Shown here piece after piece: positions 23,024-34,359 of a DNA stretch of 64,000 nt. This stretch comes from Sclerodactyla briareus (lineage: Eukaryota; Echinodermata; Holothuroidea; Dendrochirotida; Sclerodactylidae). Within the stretch, counting starts at the first letter, position 1. Every line of letters starts with the position of its first letter. The position numbers and the translations under genes were made by a program. The notes under the pieces were generated by a model that was not told where the DNA came from, made no database searches, and saw only the letters and a list, made by a program, of their open reading frames with translations. Location of the stretch: contig JAODTK010005616.1 in assembly GCA_026419785.1 (NCBI GenBank), forward strand, positions 124,001 to 188,000, written 5' to 3'.

Positions 23024-24480
23024 CTTGTTTTGGCCGCATTGCGAAGTCGTTGATGGTTGAACCGTTGCACCAGACGACCTCAAAGCTGTAAGATACTGAG
23101 GTACATGTCCCATATTTTTTCCTCACCCCGCGTCGGAGAGGCGGCAGGCATGGCGTTCCGTCTGACGTCGAGCAACACAGCCTCATCGTGAGATGTGTGT
23201 CGAGGGCAGGCAGAAGTTGATCAGGATGGTCGCGACGTCTTTTTCCAGGACCACACCCGAAAGGGAACATTACTTAACTCCTTATGCGGAATTCCTCCAG
23301 GCTGGTCTGTATGAGGGCGGATTCCGGATTGACCAGGTGGACATGTACGAGCCCCGAGGAACTCCCTGCCTGGAAGAACGGTGGAAGAATTTGATCCTGG
23401 GTCCCTTCCGAACCAGACCCCCAGCTCTGGTGAAACATCCGCAGCACTCCTCCCCGACTGCTTCTGGAAGGCATCCAAATTCCACACGATAGTGCCTGTT
23501 CACCGCTTTTCAATTCAAAGAATTCGAAGAGAGGCGACCCGGGGCGGACCGACCACTCATCCTCCTCGCACCTTCCTGATTCTTCTCCGCTCAGGCTTGG
23601 AATTTAATCGCTGTCCAGGAGGTACTTCTTTATCCTGTGACCATCTTCAGATTTGGAACGTCGGGGAAGGTTGCCAGGATTGTTGGGTGAGTGAGCAAGA
23701 AGAGAGGGATCTCGCTCCATGTCCGCAAGGAGGGCTCTCTCGAGAACGACTCCCATGAGCCTGTCCACTCACTGACAACACACCGAAGGGCTTTTGCATG
23801 TACCCCGTCTCTGCAAATCCTCGTCGAACCCAGCAAAACGCATCCGAGTGACCCCTTTGAACAAGCGATGTCCTCCTGTATGGGCCCTGGTAGTTGATGA
23901 TGATTCGAGACTCCTCCAGGATCTGCTGTATATGAGCTTGACGATATCGGCCTCCTCGTAGGTTCGTGAACATCGTCGTACCCGTCGAGGATGAAGACGC
24001 CTTGATGCTCGTGAGGACAAGATCCTGTATATTCCTGCTCCGACAGCTTACAGTCCCCTTCATCGGGATGGCTAATAAGCCGGATGGCCTTGTAGAGGCT
24101 CCATTTGCCCACCTCCCTGAGACGGAGGAAGATGAGGACGTCTACATCGTATTCCTTCTCACCAGCTGGAGCCAACTGGATGCTCATGCGTCTTGCCGTA
24201 GCCGGGCTCTCCCTCGATAATGATCCGGTTTTTTTGGGGGCGGTTAAGAAAGTTCCTCGAACAGTTCCCGGTGCGAGGTGACCGTGGTCCAGACTTCGGG
24301 CTCGTGTCCCGTCTTAACCTCCTCTAGCCGTTCCAGCTGCCGACCACAAAAAACGTCTCCGTCTTGTTTTCATCACCGTGTGGAAGCAGCCGGTCGTCGA
24401 GGAGTCTAATCTCTCTCTATACCACCCTGCCTCAGACCAGCGTGAAAATCTGGGTCTTTTCCTGTCGGTGATTGAAACCA
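23024..24480 (-). pseudogene. NACHT domain of an NLR-like receptor, frameshifted
   Basis: On the minus strand the pieces follow the NACHT order. A pre-NACHT segment (ERLEEVKTGHEPEVWT, then TSHRELFEEL) precedes Walker A IIIEGEPGYGKT (complement of about 24,189-24,224). Then come DVDVLIFLRLREVGKW, Walker B VFILDGYDD (about 23,972-24,001), a TTRAHTGGHRLFKG segment where sensor 1 and its TTR sit (about 23,895-23,850), FAGFDE, and PLFLLTHPTI. A C-terminal FFHRSF-like / EFLGAR-like helix block and LVNPESALIQTSLEEF (about 23,400-23,277) follow. These are NLR signatures. The frame shifts repeatedly: one extra base at 24,188 directly after GYGKT, and again around Walker B and the TTR. A donor (AAG|gtaggt) at 23,024/23,023 could end the exon. 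Either a pseudogene or a real gene with assembly indels. Confidence 0.85.
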
Positions 24481-25814
24481 AGAGAAGCGTTCAAACGACT
24501 ACGTACATGTAATGCGAATATAAACTACACATGCGAGCATGCACATTCATAAGTTGCATACGTAATATACAGTCCATATGTACGTACGTTCATACATTCA
24601 TGCGTACGTACCCTTGGAAATACCTACATCAAAGATACAGTACACTGCATACAATTTATCTGTAGTATTCTCGGGGATAGTGGGTCTCCCTGGCCATTTT
24701 GTTTACAGTGTCCCACTGAATGAAAGTGTCACTTTTTGAGTTTTTCAAGATTTAAGCGATAGCTATTTCCTTTGATAACACATTCCACAAATATTTATTC
24801 ATGTATGTGGTCCTCATGTGCCTCCTGCCTCTTGCACCTACTTCCTTATTAGGGGGGAGGGGGCCAGCAACGACTATCTAAGCCGAGCGCCACTATAGAA
24901 TGGCGCAGAGGGGTCAAGAAAATTTTTGGATGAGAAGGGACCACCAGACGCGCCAGAAATTGCTCTTTCTTGTGCTTCGCAAGAGAGCTTCTTTGCTAAT
25001 TTCGGTATTTTTTGGATCAAAACTTCATTTACATTGTGAATAGACTTACGATAACTGATATGAAATATAAGATTATATTCGGGCTATCCTTGCTTGTGTA
25101 GTTGCCGGCACTGTATAACCTCGGGTAGGTCTTTTTATGGTCAAAATCGGCAGTGAGAGTTGTTGTCAACCGCCTACTGCAATCTGGCTACATAGCCTGG
25201 AAAATATGTTTTTTTGCTTTTTTCTGTTAATAAAAAAAATAACTTGAGACCCTTTTTTTTTGGGGGGGGGAGGCCATGCCTCCCTGCTCCCCCGCCGCCC
25301 TTCTTTGGTGCGCCACTGTCATTGCAACATTACAAGATATTGTCACTATTATTTGGGGACTTGACTTGCCACAACCCACAGGGAAGAGTAAGTGACCCAG
25401 CGATCGCTCGTTGCCACCCCAATTTTTTTAGTGTTTGTCACCATAGAGCCGATATGGCATTCCACAATAGTGCTCAACTCTGCTCTATTCACATCACGAA
25501 TCAGATCAACAAGGTTTCCACTCTTACACATAGGAATCAGTCGAGAAGACATGCCTCATCCAATAGCGCCGCAGAAAAAGTCCAAACAACGGGAATTGTC
25601 AACTCGCAATCAATCGTCCCAATTCTTCTAACCCTCTACTAAAAATTCTAAACCACTCTAACCACTTTAGCTAGAATGCCATTTCAGATGGGGACATGAA
25701 ATGGCAGCCGGGGGACAGGCTTGGATTGGTTATACCCCTGCGTCGATATCATCTGAGCACTAGTCAGAAGACTAGTGTAATCGATGTGTTAAATTGTCAC
25801 TTGGTGCTGTCTTG
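24481..25814. other. Non-coding between NACHT and the LINE
   Basis: Contains a 'gtacgtac' palindromic stretch near 24,500-24,610 and a candidate MITE at 24,898-25,318. The 142-codon plus-strand frame near 25.2-25.6 kb lacks known motifs. Confidence 0.4.
24898..25318. mobile_element. Possible hAT-like MITE
   Basis: Left end gaatggcgcag and right end complement cagtggcgcac are similar and inverted, spaced 421 bp apart. The interior has the gtcaagaaaat and G-rich ends common in the other MITEs here. The flanking 8-mers (ccactata and tcattgca) match at only 4 of 8 positions, so the boundaries are tentative. Confidence 0.4.
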
Positions 25815-26740
25815 TTGAGAGTACCTCAGGAACAGTTCTTGGACCATTGCTTTTCTCTCTATGATATTAATGAAAACTATTCGGTTGCATCACTGACATC
25901 ATAGACTCAACAGACCTGAATGAAATTGTCATCCTGGCACGCTCCAATGTTAGGCATCGATCTAAATGCTAAGTGCAGTCTATTTGGTGGACCAAATAAA
26001 AAGAGAGTTATACGAATTGAATATGTCATTGATAACACTCCTCTGAACTGGTGAAGGACATACAAATCTTGGTGTCACAATCACGAGTAATCTCTCTTGG
26101 ACAATGTATATCAACGACATTGTTTGTGAAGCCTCCAAAGTTCTCGGATTGATTCGTAGACATCTTCAAGACTGTGACATCAAAACAAGAGTTACTGCCT
26201 ATAAATCTCATGTTCGTCCCTGTTTGGAATAGCCTCCTCAGTTTGGATCCATACAAGCATGTAACATTGCAAACTGGAAATGGTTCAGCGTAAAGTAGCC
26301 CGTTTTGTTTGTAAAGCCTATCGTCGATCAACCATTGTGACAGCCCTTCTTCAGCAGCTTGGCTTGCCTACACTGCAGTAGAGAAGGCGGGATTCACGAC
26401 TCTAGATTTCTACAATTCGGTTAACAAGCTGGTGGCTCTCCCAGTACCAGACTTTGTCAAGTTGACTAATCATCACTCAAGATCTCCATTAGCTAATGGC
26501 TCTATTATAAAAACGTTCGTGTTTACACAGATGCTTCCAAAGTTGTCATTTTGGCCAAGGAAAGAACATTCCAGAATTGGAACAAACGTGCTTTCAATCC
26601 ATCCAAGGAACACAAATTCCTTAGTCCTTTCTGATTTGATAGAGATGGTTATAAAAAAAGGTCTTCAAGATTTGTGCATGTCGCCCCCTATGCAGTGATA
26701 ACACTAGTTGATGTTGCATAGTAGACAACAAGACAAGCGA
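25815..26740 (+). mobile_element. LINE RT C-terminal half, decayed, inserted in the NLR locus
   Basis: In shifting plus-strand frames the RT order is preserved. A 'VPQGTVLGPLLF'-like block (seen as VPQEQFLDHCFSLYDIN, about 25,820-25,870) is followed by a degenerate active-site region and an 'LGVTI..NLSW' block near 26,070-26,100. Next are 'INDIVCEASKVLGLIRRHLQ'-like words (26,110-26,170) and 'TRVTAYKS.VRPCLE' (26,185-26,230). A clean LVALPVPDFVKLTNHHSRSP follows (26,431-26,490), then 'FWPRTI..WN'-type words. It ends with 'aagatttgtgcatgtcgccc'. Non-LTR, jockey-like by its C-terminus. It lies between the DED-like and NACHT parts in opposite orientation, consistent with insertion into an intron of the NLR gene. 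Confidence 0.82.
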
Positions 26741-27059
26741 GAGAAGGCGATTTACCGCGTGCGTAAATCCACGATCAATATAGCCTAGGTTCCTTGATGA
26801 GCTTCAATTGCCTCCCTAGACCCATAGAATTCAAATAAACTCAAAACCAAATCTGCTGAACCCACTCAGACAGCATCAGATCTACCCAGTTAGTAGTCAA
26901 TGTTTGACATATTTTTGGAGTGCTTAATAGTTAACTGAAGTGTTCCAAAGTATTGATGCAATTGTAGTCTGTCTATCCATCTATTCATCAGCAAAATATT
27001 TAACCCTGGTACTGGGGCTCCACAGAGACCATCTTTTTGTATGCCGATGTTCCACCCTC

Positions 27060-27310
27060 TCCTTGCAACCCCCATATTTGCATTTTCTCCAGAGATCTTA
27101 TCAGTCGCCAGACACTCCGTGGATCAATGTCACCTGCCTCCTCCATCTTCGAGACCATCACGTGCCCAACGCCCTCCTCGTCCTCGTAGCAGAGGTCATC
27201 AGTGACGTCTGACTGGTAGCGAGGTCGGACACCAGTTCCCTGATGACGTCAGGAGTGAGTATATTTGCCAGTTTTTTCTTGAAGTCTCCATAGCCTGTTG
27301 GAACATATGA
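27060..27310 (-). pseudogene. Death-effector-like domain, probable N-terminus of the NLR
   Basis: On the minus strand, YGDFKKKLANILTPDVIREL (complement of about 27,290-27,230) is followed after a frame change by EDEEGVGHVMVSKMEE and then AGDIDPRSVWRLIRSLEKM to about 27,065. The pattern, a helix with 'F...L..IA..LT...V..L' then 'LF..LE..G.I.P.....L...L', fits a death-effector (death-fold) domain. DED or Death N-termini precede NACHT in many invertebrate NLRs, and here the domain lies upstream of the NACHT exon on the same strand. At least one frameshift separates its two halves. It could instead be an independent DED gene fragment. Confidence 0.6.
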
Positions 27311-27589
27311 CACGAGGTGTGATTGCAGAAGCCTTTCATTGTCGCGGTTCGAACCGTTGCCAGCAATCTAGCTCAGCATTCTATCCTCGTGAGCATGGGG
27401 GTTCTAGCAAATTGCCTTGTTGAGTTAAATTTTTGATTTGTAGTCAGGGTATATAGGAAAAATCTGTGAACTAATCCTTACCCAAATTTTAATTTCGATC
27501 AATATTTGTTAAAGGTGTTCAATGACATATCTGAAAAAATTTCACCTCAACCCCCTAGGAGGACCCGTGGCATCCTGGGGTGGGGTGGG

Positions 27590-28400
27590 GTGGGGTGGCA
27601 TAGTCACCGATCGCATGAAGAGAGCCTTTGGATGCCATGTGTGCGGTCGCCCTGGCATGAAGGGAAACTGATCATGACATTGGATCGAACATTCCTCTCT
27701 CTCGATATACCACCCAGCGCAAGGCCGGGCAGACAGGGGACCAGCCTTTGTCTTCGTTGTATCAGAGAGCGATCCGATAGCGGGGAGATGAATCTCCTGC
27801 AGTCTGAACGCAACCACAGGTTCTTCTTCGTCGGGACGTTGCTGATGGACTGAGAGGGTCGGACTTCTGTTGTTGATCAATAAACCATGTCGCCCGAGAA
27901 GCGCTGAGACCTGCGCGGTATGTGCGACGGCTTTCGCTTCTGACAGGGCCACCACTAGCCAATCATCATTTACCGCGAAGACCGTGATGCCCTCCGCCGG
28001 AAATAAGAGAGAATGGGCTGCAGACCCTCGTGAAGGTTCTTTGGGGCCGCGACCGCCCCAAGGTATGGACCAAATGGTCTCTTTGCCCAGTACGAAACCC
28101 AGGAACCGTCAGTGAATGGGCACGTGAAATACGACGTCCTTCGCGTCGATCGTCAGAATCGGGATGATGGTGCAGAGGGACTCCATCCAACAATCTTCTT
28201 AGCAGAGGGAAAGCCTTATCAACCGGGTTCGGAATTCAGGATGGGGCATTATTGGTTTCCAGGGAGACCCGCGATCGGAAAAGGGGGTAAGCGTGGTCAC
28301 CAGGCAGCGGTTCAGTGATCCGGTTTTGCAGCAATGCATCGACCTCATTCGTCCCCCAGCGTCGGGTTGCAGTGGTCTGTAGGCACCTGGGTCTTGAGGG
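27590..28400 (-). mobile_element. DIRS-like tyrosine-recombinase retrotransposon, RT/RH fragment
   Basis: On the minus strand: EVDALLQNRITEPLPGDH (N-terminal RT block, about 28,350-28,295), DAKDVVFHVPIH (complement of 28,112-28,148; DIRS RTs have DLKDAYFHVPI here), and FVLGKETIWSIPWG. The catalytic region GITVFAVNDDWLVVA (Asp pair complement of 27,962-27,967; usually YLDDWLVVA) follows, then SEAKAVAHTAQVSALLGRHG and LLINN. After the RT come 'ISPLSDR'-like and RNase-H-like words to about 27,590. The LDDWLV-type active site and neighbouring motifs are characteristic of DIRS1-like elements rather than LTR retrotransposons. The tyrosine recombinase and the terminal repeats were not found. Several frames are used and a G20 run (28,398-28,417) lies at its 5' edge. 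Confidence 0.82.
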
Positions 28401-28417
28401 GGGGGGGGGGGGGGGGG

Positions 28418-31400
28418 TCGAACTGGGGCGATTTGATGTGAACTTGAATCGATACCCCTTGGTGACCACTCCGAGACCCACACCCTCTAATCATTTCTCC
28501 CCAGCTGTTGCAAACCTGCAGAGTCTCCCCCCTCCGGAGAGGGGGTTGCCATTCCTAGTAACGATCACCTAGCCCCGCTCGGCCGCGTTACCCACGACAG
28601 CCACCGCTCTGGTATAGGCTAAACACTTATAATAAGACAAAAAGTCTGGGAAAAGAAGAAGAGCGAAGGGGTTGCCAACCGGAAACTATGTAAAAATGCA
28701 AGACACTGGATAGCAATTGGAGTAATGCACGTCGATAAGGAATTGTATAGCATGGGAAATAGATTCATTGGGTTCATCGACATGCTCTGCAACCGAATCC
28801 AGTCACGTATTTTTGACAGCAAGAATGAGAATGCGTGCAGTCTGCCACCTCTGTTGGTGGTAGTGTCTCTGTTTGATCAGCCCAGCAGCCAGCCCGCCTT
28901 ATGTGGAAATAGGTAAGACCTACCGATTGTTGCCTTGGATGGGTAATCTGGATCGGGATAATAAACTGAACATCGCAATACCAATTACCTCCTCCTTGGT
29001 AGCCTGTACATTGAGAGAGATGTCCAAATGTTCTTCAAATTCCCTTCACAAACCTGTCAAACAGGTCCTTTTGCCCATGACCGCTTGGCTGAAACGGTAT
29101 CACAGCCAGTGAAGGCATAAGTGGAGAGCAAGTAACGCCTCTGTCTCTCAGAGATCCTCAAGATCGTATATACCATTGAAAATATTCACAAAGATTGGAT
29201 GGTTTGTGCCCGGGCTGTGTGTACCAGCTTAACCATCACTTCAACATTTTTTTGCTAAAACCTGAAAAACGCAATGATTCAATTATACAGAAGGGACTTA
29301 TATGCATTCCTTGTTCTGCCGGATGCCGTTTTGGGCAACTCAAATGTCAGCAGCTGTCACTGGTTGTCCTAGCGGAGTTGAGGTGAAATTGTTTAATATT
29401 TGTTAGTAGACACTTTTATGACACATGGAGGAGTACACTTTTAGTCAGAAATTTATTCCCAGATTAGCTCAATTTCGGCTAAAATTCCCTGACTACTGAG
29501 ATATCTAATATATTGGTATTTCAGAATATATGGTATTGTGAGGTTAGCTCCTGAATTTCCGCAATCCCCCCGCCAACTGTGCTCCTTCGAGCATATGGCG
29601 GGCCTCTCATCGACGCTCCTGCCCACTGTGTGCTGTCTGAACAGGAATCCGGTGGTTTGGGGCTGCCGATGGGGCGCCCGCCGTAACTCATGGTTGGCAC
29701 ATCTCCCAGGATATCTCAGGTAGTTGGGGGGATGGGCCACAGCCGATCCTGTTTGGAAATAGTCGTTTGACGCGTGTCACCTCGTATCAGCTTCATTCAC
29801 TCATATGTGCAGGATGACGTACTGACCAATCCATGATTCTAGTTCGACTAAGTGGGCGGTGCGACGTGTTAATTGCTTAATCGAAAATTTTCTCTCATAC
29901 TGAATTATACGGGAGGAACGCCAAGCCCTGCCGAAAATTGCGCTATTGAACTGATCTATTTTTTAGACAACCTCCATCCTAGTTTTGGCACACCGGTACA
30001 TTGAATGAATGTTCTTTTTTATTTCCCATTTGAAGAATTCCGATGTTTTTTCTGACTTGCCCAGTGCCACGGTAGGAACTAGGAACAATACGTTGCGCAG
30101 TGCTAAACGGTGGGCTTTCATGTTCATTCTAAGGGTTCAGATGCGTCCATTCTTGGGATATCTCTCTTCGGTATTTAAAGGGGTTTTAGAAGTCTTCTGT
30201 AAATAGTCATACAAAATCTGTGGGGCTATTGTCTGCACGAATCTAATTCATAGTGGCTCCCATCCATAACAATACCCGTGTGCTACTGATGACTGACATC
30301 TACAGTACCTCCCCTGACTGTATGTAATGAGCAGATCTAATTTTCGGGGATTTGTCAAACAAAGTCCTGCAGACGATATGTTGGTAATATATTACCATGC
30401 ATATGATAAGAGCAAAGCTCACTCTATTTTAGAACCACTTCATATCGTCTACTTCCACAGTCTAAGCCAGGCCCAGGCCTTGTCACTTGCCCGGGGGGGC
30501 GGGGGCTGGGCAATTGGAAGTGCAGGTGGATGCGGCTGGGGGGGGGCTTATGTGTCTCCCTGGCATGTGCTCCCATGAGTGAGCAGGTGAGTCTTGGGGG
30601 GGGGAACCTATGACATCACAGGGGAACGATGCCGAGGTTGCCCATGGACTCTACGCAGTAAATGTTGAATTTTTGCTCCTTGATACAAAAGACAAAAATA
30701 CAGTAGGCATTCACTTGGAAAATTCGTCATCCATGAGGTTTTGGTTCATCAAGTGTGACTTCCTACCAAATCTAAATAAGGTGTTATTGATCCAACTGAT
30801 TATAAAATACTTCATGAATCACCTAATCGATGGAAAAAATGAAAAAATATCTTTTTAACACTGATTACACAGTCATAGTTTCATTTTGTGCTCATATACT
30901 TTACTGTTGTAATTTTTATGTAACGATGACACCACCGTCTTTCAGACCCCCATAAAAACAAATTGATCTGCAGTAGTCATATAATATCACTGAATAGCCT
31001 GTGATCATAATATTCACAGGTTAATTTAACTCAACTCTCTGTATCTCGCAGTAAACACAGAAATTATAATGAAAAGTCATTTTTGGTGTCATTTATTATG
31101 TACTACTGTAACATAAATCCTATGTAACCTGGACATTTGAACAAATCCACATTTTTCTCGATCTCTGGATTTCCAACAAGCACCAAATCGTCATTTGTAT
31201 ATTCTTGTGACTAGGGGTCACATGTGGACATTGGTTGTGTGATTAAGTGGTAAGTGCAACAAAATATAGCATATATCTGTGTACCTAAGTAACATTGAGG
31301 TGGACACCCAAATATTGGGACCACCATGCCGATAACAGCATTGATATAATTGATGGTTTTACTCCACACCCTGGATTTTCTTTGTGTATAATGGTTTCCA

Positions 31401-31570
31401 TGGTGATCTCACTATTGGATTGAGTTTCATGCCGATACTTTTCATTTGGGAATGGCATGACCACAATAATACCTATGTAACACCCTTTTAAAAATGGACA
31501 CCACTTGGTTACCTAGGTAAACCAATTTGATCGAACATAAAAGTCAAGTTTCCAATACAAGGCCATTGTC
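28418..31570. other. Intergenic, nothing recognised
   Basis: The 95-codon minus-strand frame at 29,453-29,740 and the 83-codon frame at 30,327-30,578 have no family signatures. A donor-like 'AAATAG|gtaagac' occurs at 28,908-28,920 on the plus strand without a credible exon before it. G-rich patches occur near 30,490-30,605. Confidence 0.45.
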
Positions 31571-33223
31571 TGATAATGGAAAGTTGCACTAAATCACTTA
31601 TTTCTACAAATACCTGGCTGATTCCAGATGAAATTTCATCAGTTGAAAAAGCTAGAGCACAATGGTGCTTAGCTCAACCGCACAAATGTACCAATACAAA
31701 TGTACAATTATGTGCACAAATGTTTCAAATCATGAGGCCAACCGGCAGTTTCAAACAATGCGTATTGTGTCCTTTTTCACTTTTGACATGCATGGCCCAA
31801 AGCAGTCCAATAACTATTCCATAAAAAAAAAACATGTGCTACAGGGCCCAACAGTGATACGGGGCCTTGGGTCCTAAATCCGTGCCCACCCCAAAAGTAA
31901 CAGCTATTAACCATCATTATGACTGAACCATCAGCACGTGCAACAGGATTCTATGATATACAAGATTTTGCAGTATTTCATACATATATTGGGCCCTAGG
32001 GTTCAAAATTCCCAAAGACCTGCCATGGCCCTCTACACAAGACCGTACATGTATCCCAGGCGAATTAATTGAAGCTTGTGGGAGAAGATGCATTTCAAGT
32101 ACCATTGTGTGCAATTTCATACAAAGGGCCCACATTCCCATTTAGTAGGACCTTGGATAGAAAAAAATCCCTGAACACCCCAATGGCACGGCTGTTAGAC
32201 CCTCATTATGACCGAATGTCGCACTGAGCCAACAAATTCCGTAAAGGAGAAGCATTTGCGTGATTCTACATGATGGGCCTAGGGCCCCCACTGGGGCCTT
32301 GGGACCTACATTCCTGGGGGCACCATGAAGTAGGCAGGTGGACCACCCTTATGACTGAACATGAAGCACGTCCAACCACCCACAATTCTAGAAGATACAA
32401 TATGTTTGGCAGTATCTCATATGATGTGCGCCTATGGCCCGACTGGGCTTTGAGCCCAAATTCCTGAACCCCCGCAATGGCCCTCTACACAAGACCTTTA
32501 CACTGTAAACTTGAAAGAACATCAACTTAAATTGGGGGAGGAGATGCATTTCAAAGTACCATTTGTTGTGAATTTCCTAAATGGGCCCACAAATGCCATG
32601 TGGACCTTAGACCAAACATTCTGAACAACACTCAAGATACAGGCTGGCCAACCATCACTTGACCTATGTCGCAACTGTGCACTTGAATTCGTGAGAGGAT
32701 AACATTGGCAGAATTTCCACATGACGGGCCCGCCCACCCTGGGCCTTGGGAACCTAAATCCCTGGGCCCCTGAAGGTACAACAGCTATTAGAACCATCAT
32801 TAATGGACTGAACATCAGCACTGTCAACAAAATTTGTAAGGAGATAGCAAGCAAGTGGTTTTTTTTTTGCAGATTTTCAATATAATGGGCCCTGGGGCTC
32901 AAACTTGTGCTTACACCAAATTCCTGAAACACCACCCCCCCTCTGGCCTCCACCCAACGACGCATTACATGTAACTTCGAACAATCATCAATTGAATCTT
33001 GTGGAGGAGATGCATTTCAAGGTCACTATTGTGTGAAATTTATAAGTGGCCCGTCGGCCCAGTGGGAACCTTGCTTGCAATAACAAAATTCCTGAACCCA
33101 AACAACACCCCCGCAGGTACTGCTTGTTGAATCCATCAATATAGATCTACATCAGCACGGGTGCACCACAATTTTTAGGAGGCGACACATTTTGAAATTT
33201 TTACACATCATAGCGTCTATATA

Positions 33224-34151
33224 ATAAATGGGGTAAAAAAAAGAGACATTTCCCCCAAGTTTCGCATAAAAAGAGGATAGTGGCATGGGTGTCCATCGTT
33301 TCTTCTTCTTATAACTTGTGGATGGGGAGACGAAACTCAGACAAATTCCAGCGAACTAAGAATGATGATAGGAAGCCAGAAAAACACTACTATGAACGAT
33401 TTCTTCGGCGAATATACGAAGAGCCAAAAACTCGACGAACTAGACAACTCGCCTGGCAAAGAAAGGGCGTGGGGTGGCCACCCGCTTTGTGTATTGGCCA
33501 GAAGCTTGACGTGGCATGGGGGTGGTGCATAGTCCATGTGGGGTAAGTTGAATACATGATGATAGATTTATATATCTGTAATATGAAGGGCTAGTTGCAT
33601 GGAATGCTAAAGTCATCTAGAATCAGCCCAGAGAGACCTAAATTACCTAAATATCATCTTCCATACTCGAATAAGTAATTCTCTTCATGGCTGGGAAAAT
33701 AATGAACCTCTCGGGGTAAAAAAGATTCTTTTTTTTTTTATCCCACCACATGTCTCTCTTTGGGTAAACTGGACAAAGCCTTTTCCTGGAGATTAAAATA
33801 AGAGGGTACTTTCACTAACGTATAACAATGTAGGCACACCTCAGAAGATGAGGTACAGTAATGAAAAATAACTGACCCTAACTGACAGGTTCTGAAGATG
33901 AGGCCACACTTCGGGTTGAGGGGATGAATTGAAACTTCTCAGGCCCATTTTTCTGTGTTAATTTGCTTAAAATGCAGTATTCTGGATTAAGCAACCACAA
34001 CACCAGTAACTGACCTAGGTCAACATTATACCTATCGATTGCTGGATACATTTCCATGAACAACAAATTGAAAATCAACTCCCCTTGACCTGTGAGGGGG
34101 CATCCTTTTTTACCCAACTACTACCCCCCGTCTTTTTTTTACCCCACGTTA
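33224..34151. mobile_element. TIR element inserted in composite element copy 2
   Basis: The left end contains tggggtaaaaaaaagagac (33,229 on) and the right end is the complement of tggggtaaaaaaaaagacg (ends 34,146). The composite element is continuous if this 0.93-kb segment is removed. A probable target duplication is ctatata (33,217-33,223) against ctataca (34,152-34,158), 6 of 7. There is no transposase. Reading frames on both strands lack known motifs. An internal GGGGTAAAAAA / TTTTTTATCCC inverted pair occurs near 33,713-33,747. Superfamily not assigned. Confidence 0.65.
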
Positions 34152-34217
34152 CTATACATGCCCCTTTAATGACCTTTGGACCTTGACCCTTACACCAAAT
34201 GGCAATTGAATACAACA

Positions 34218-34312
34218 GACAGACAGCAGACTATACAACAGATAAGATTGATGGATGATGGATGGATGGCTGATGGATTGATGGAAGGATAGATAGATGA
34301 ATAGATAGAACA
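34218..34312. repeat. GACA / GATG / GATA simple repeat
   Basis: An interrupted simple repeat of gaca, gatg and gata tetramers within the tail of the composite element. The equivalent part of copy 1 has 'cagacagaccagacag' and 'gacagatagatg' (19,128-19,155). Confidence 0.8.
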
Positions 34313-34359
34313 TGCAGATTCCCAATAGCTCAACCAGCAAGCTGGTTTTGAGCTAAGGA

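Larger units (their letters stand above)
31575..34350. repeat. Composite satellite element, copy 2, interrupted
   Basis: Begins with the 'agagcacaatggtgct ... gcacaaatgta ... gtttcaaacaatg' block (31,650-31,770). Monomers follow with cores near 31,845 (A), 31,985 (B), 32,125 (C), 32,272 (A), 32,428 (B), 32,582 (C), 32,727 (A), 32,886 (B), 33,045 (C) and 33,200 (D). This is a regular A-B-C order, three rounds, then D. The tail (tgacctttggaccttgaccc, GACA repeats, GATG/GATA repeats, acatgcagattccc) resumes at about 34,158 after an inserted element. A perfect 7-bp hairpin AACCAGC-AA-GCTGGTT (34,332-34,347) followed by CTAA (34,353-34,356) ends the recognisable unit. Such a 3' end is Helitron-like. 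Confidence 0.8.

Noticed and set aside
33280-33546. 88-codon basic frame inside the TIR insert
   Set aside because: Considered as a transposase remnant; no DDE or zinc-finger motif was seen and it is too short to support.
6545-34350. Repeated arrays considered as CRISPR or centromeric satellite
   Set aside because: Units are adjacent and diverged without unique spacers, and this is an animal genome, so not CRISPR. Arrays are short and bounded by other sequence, so there is no evidence for a centromere.
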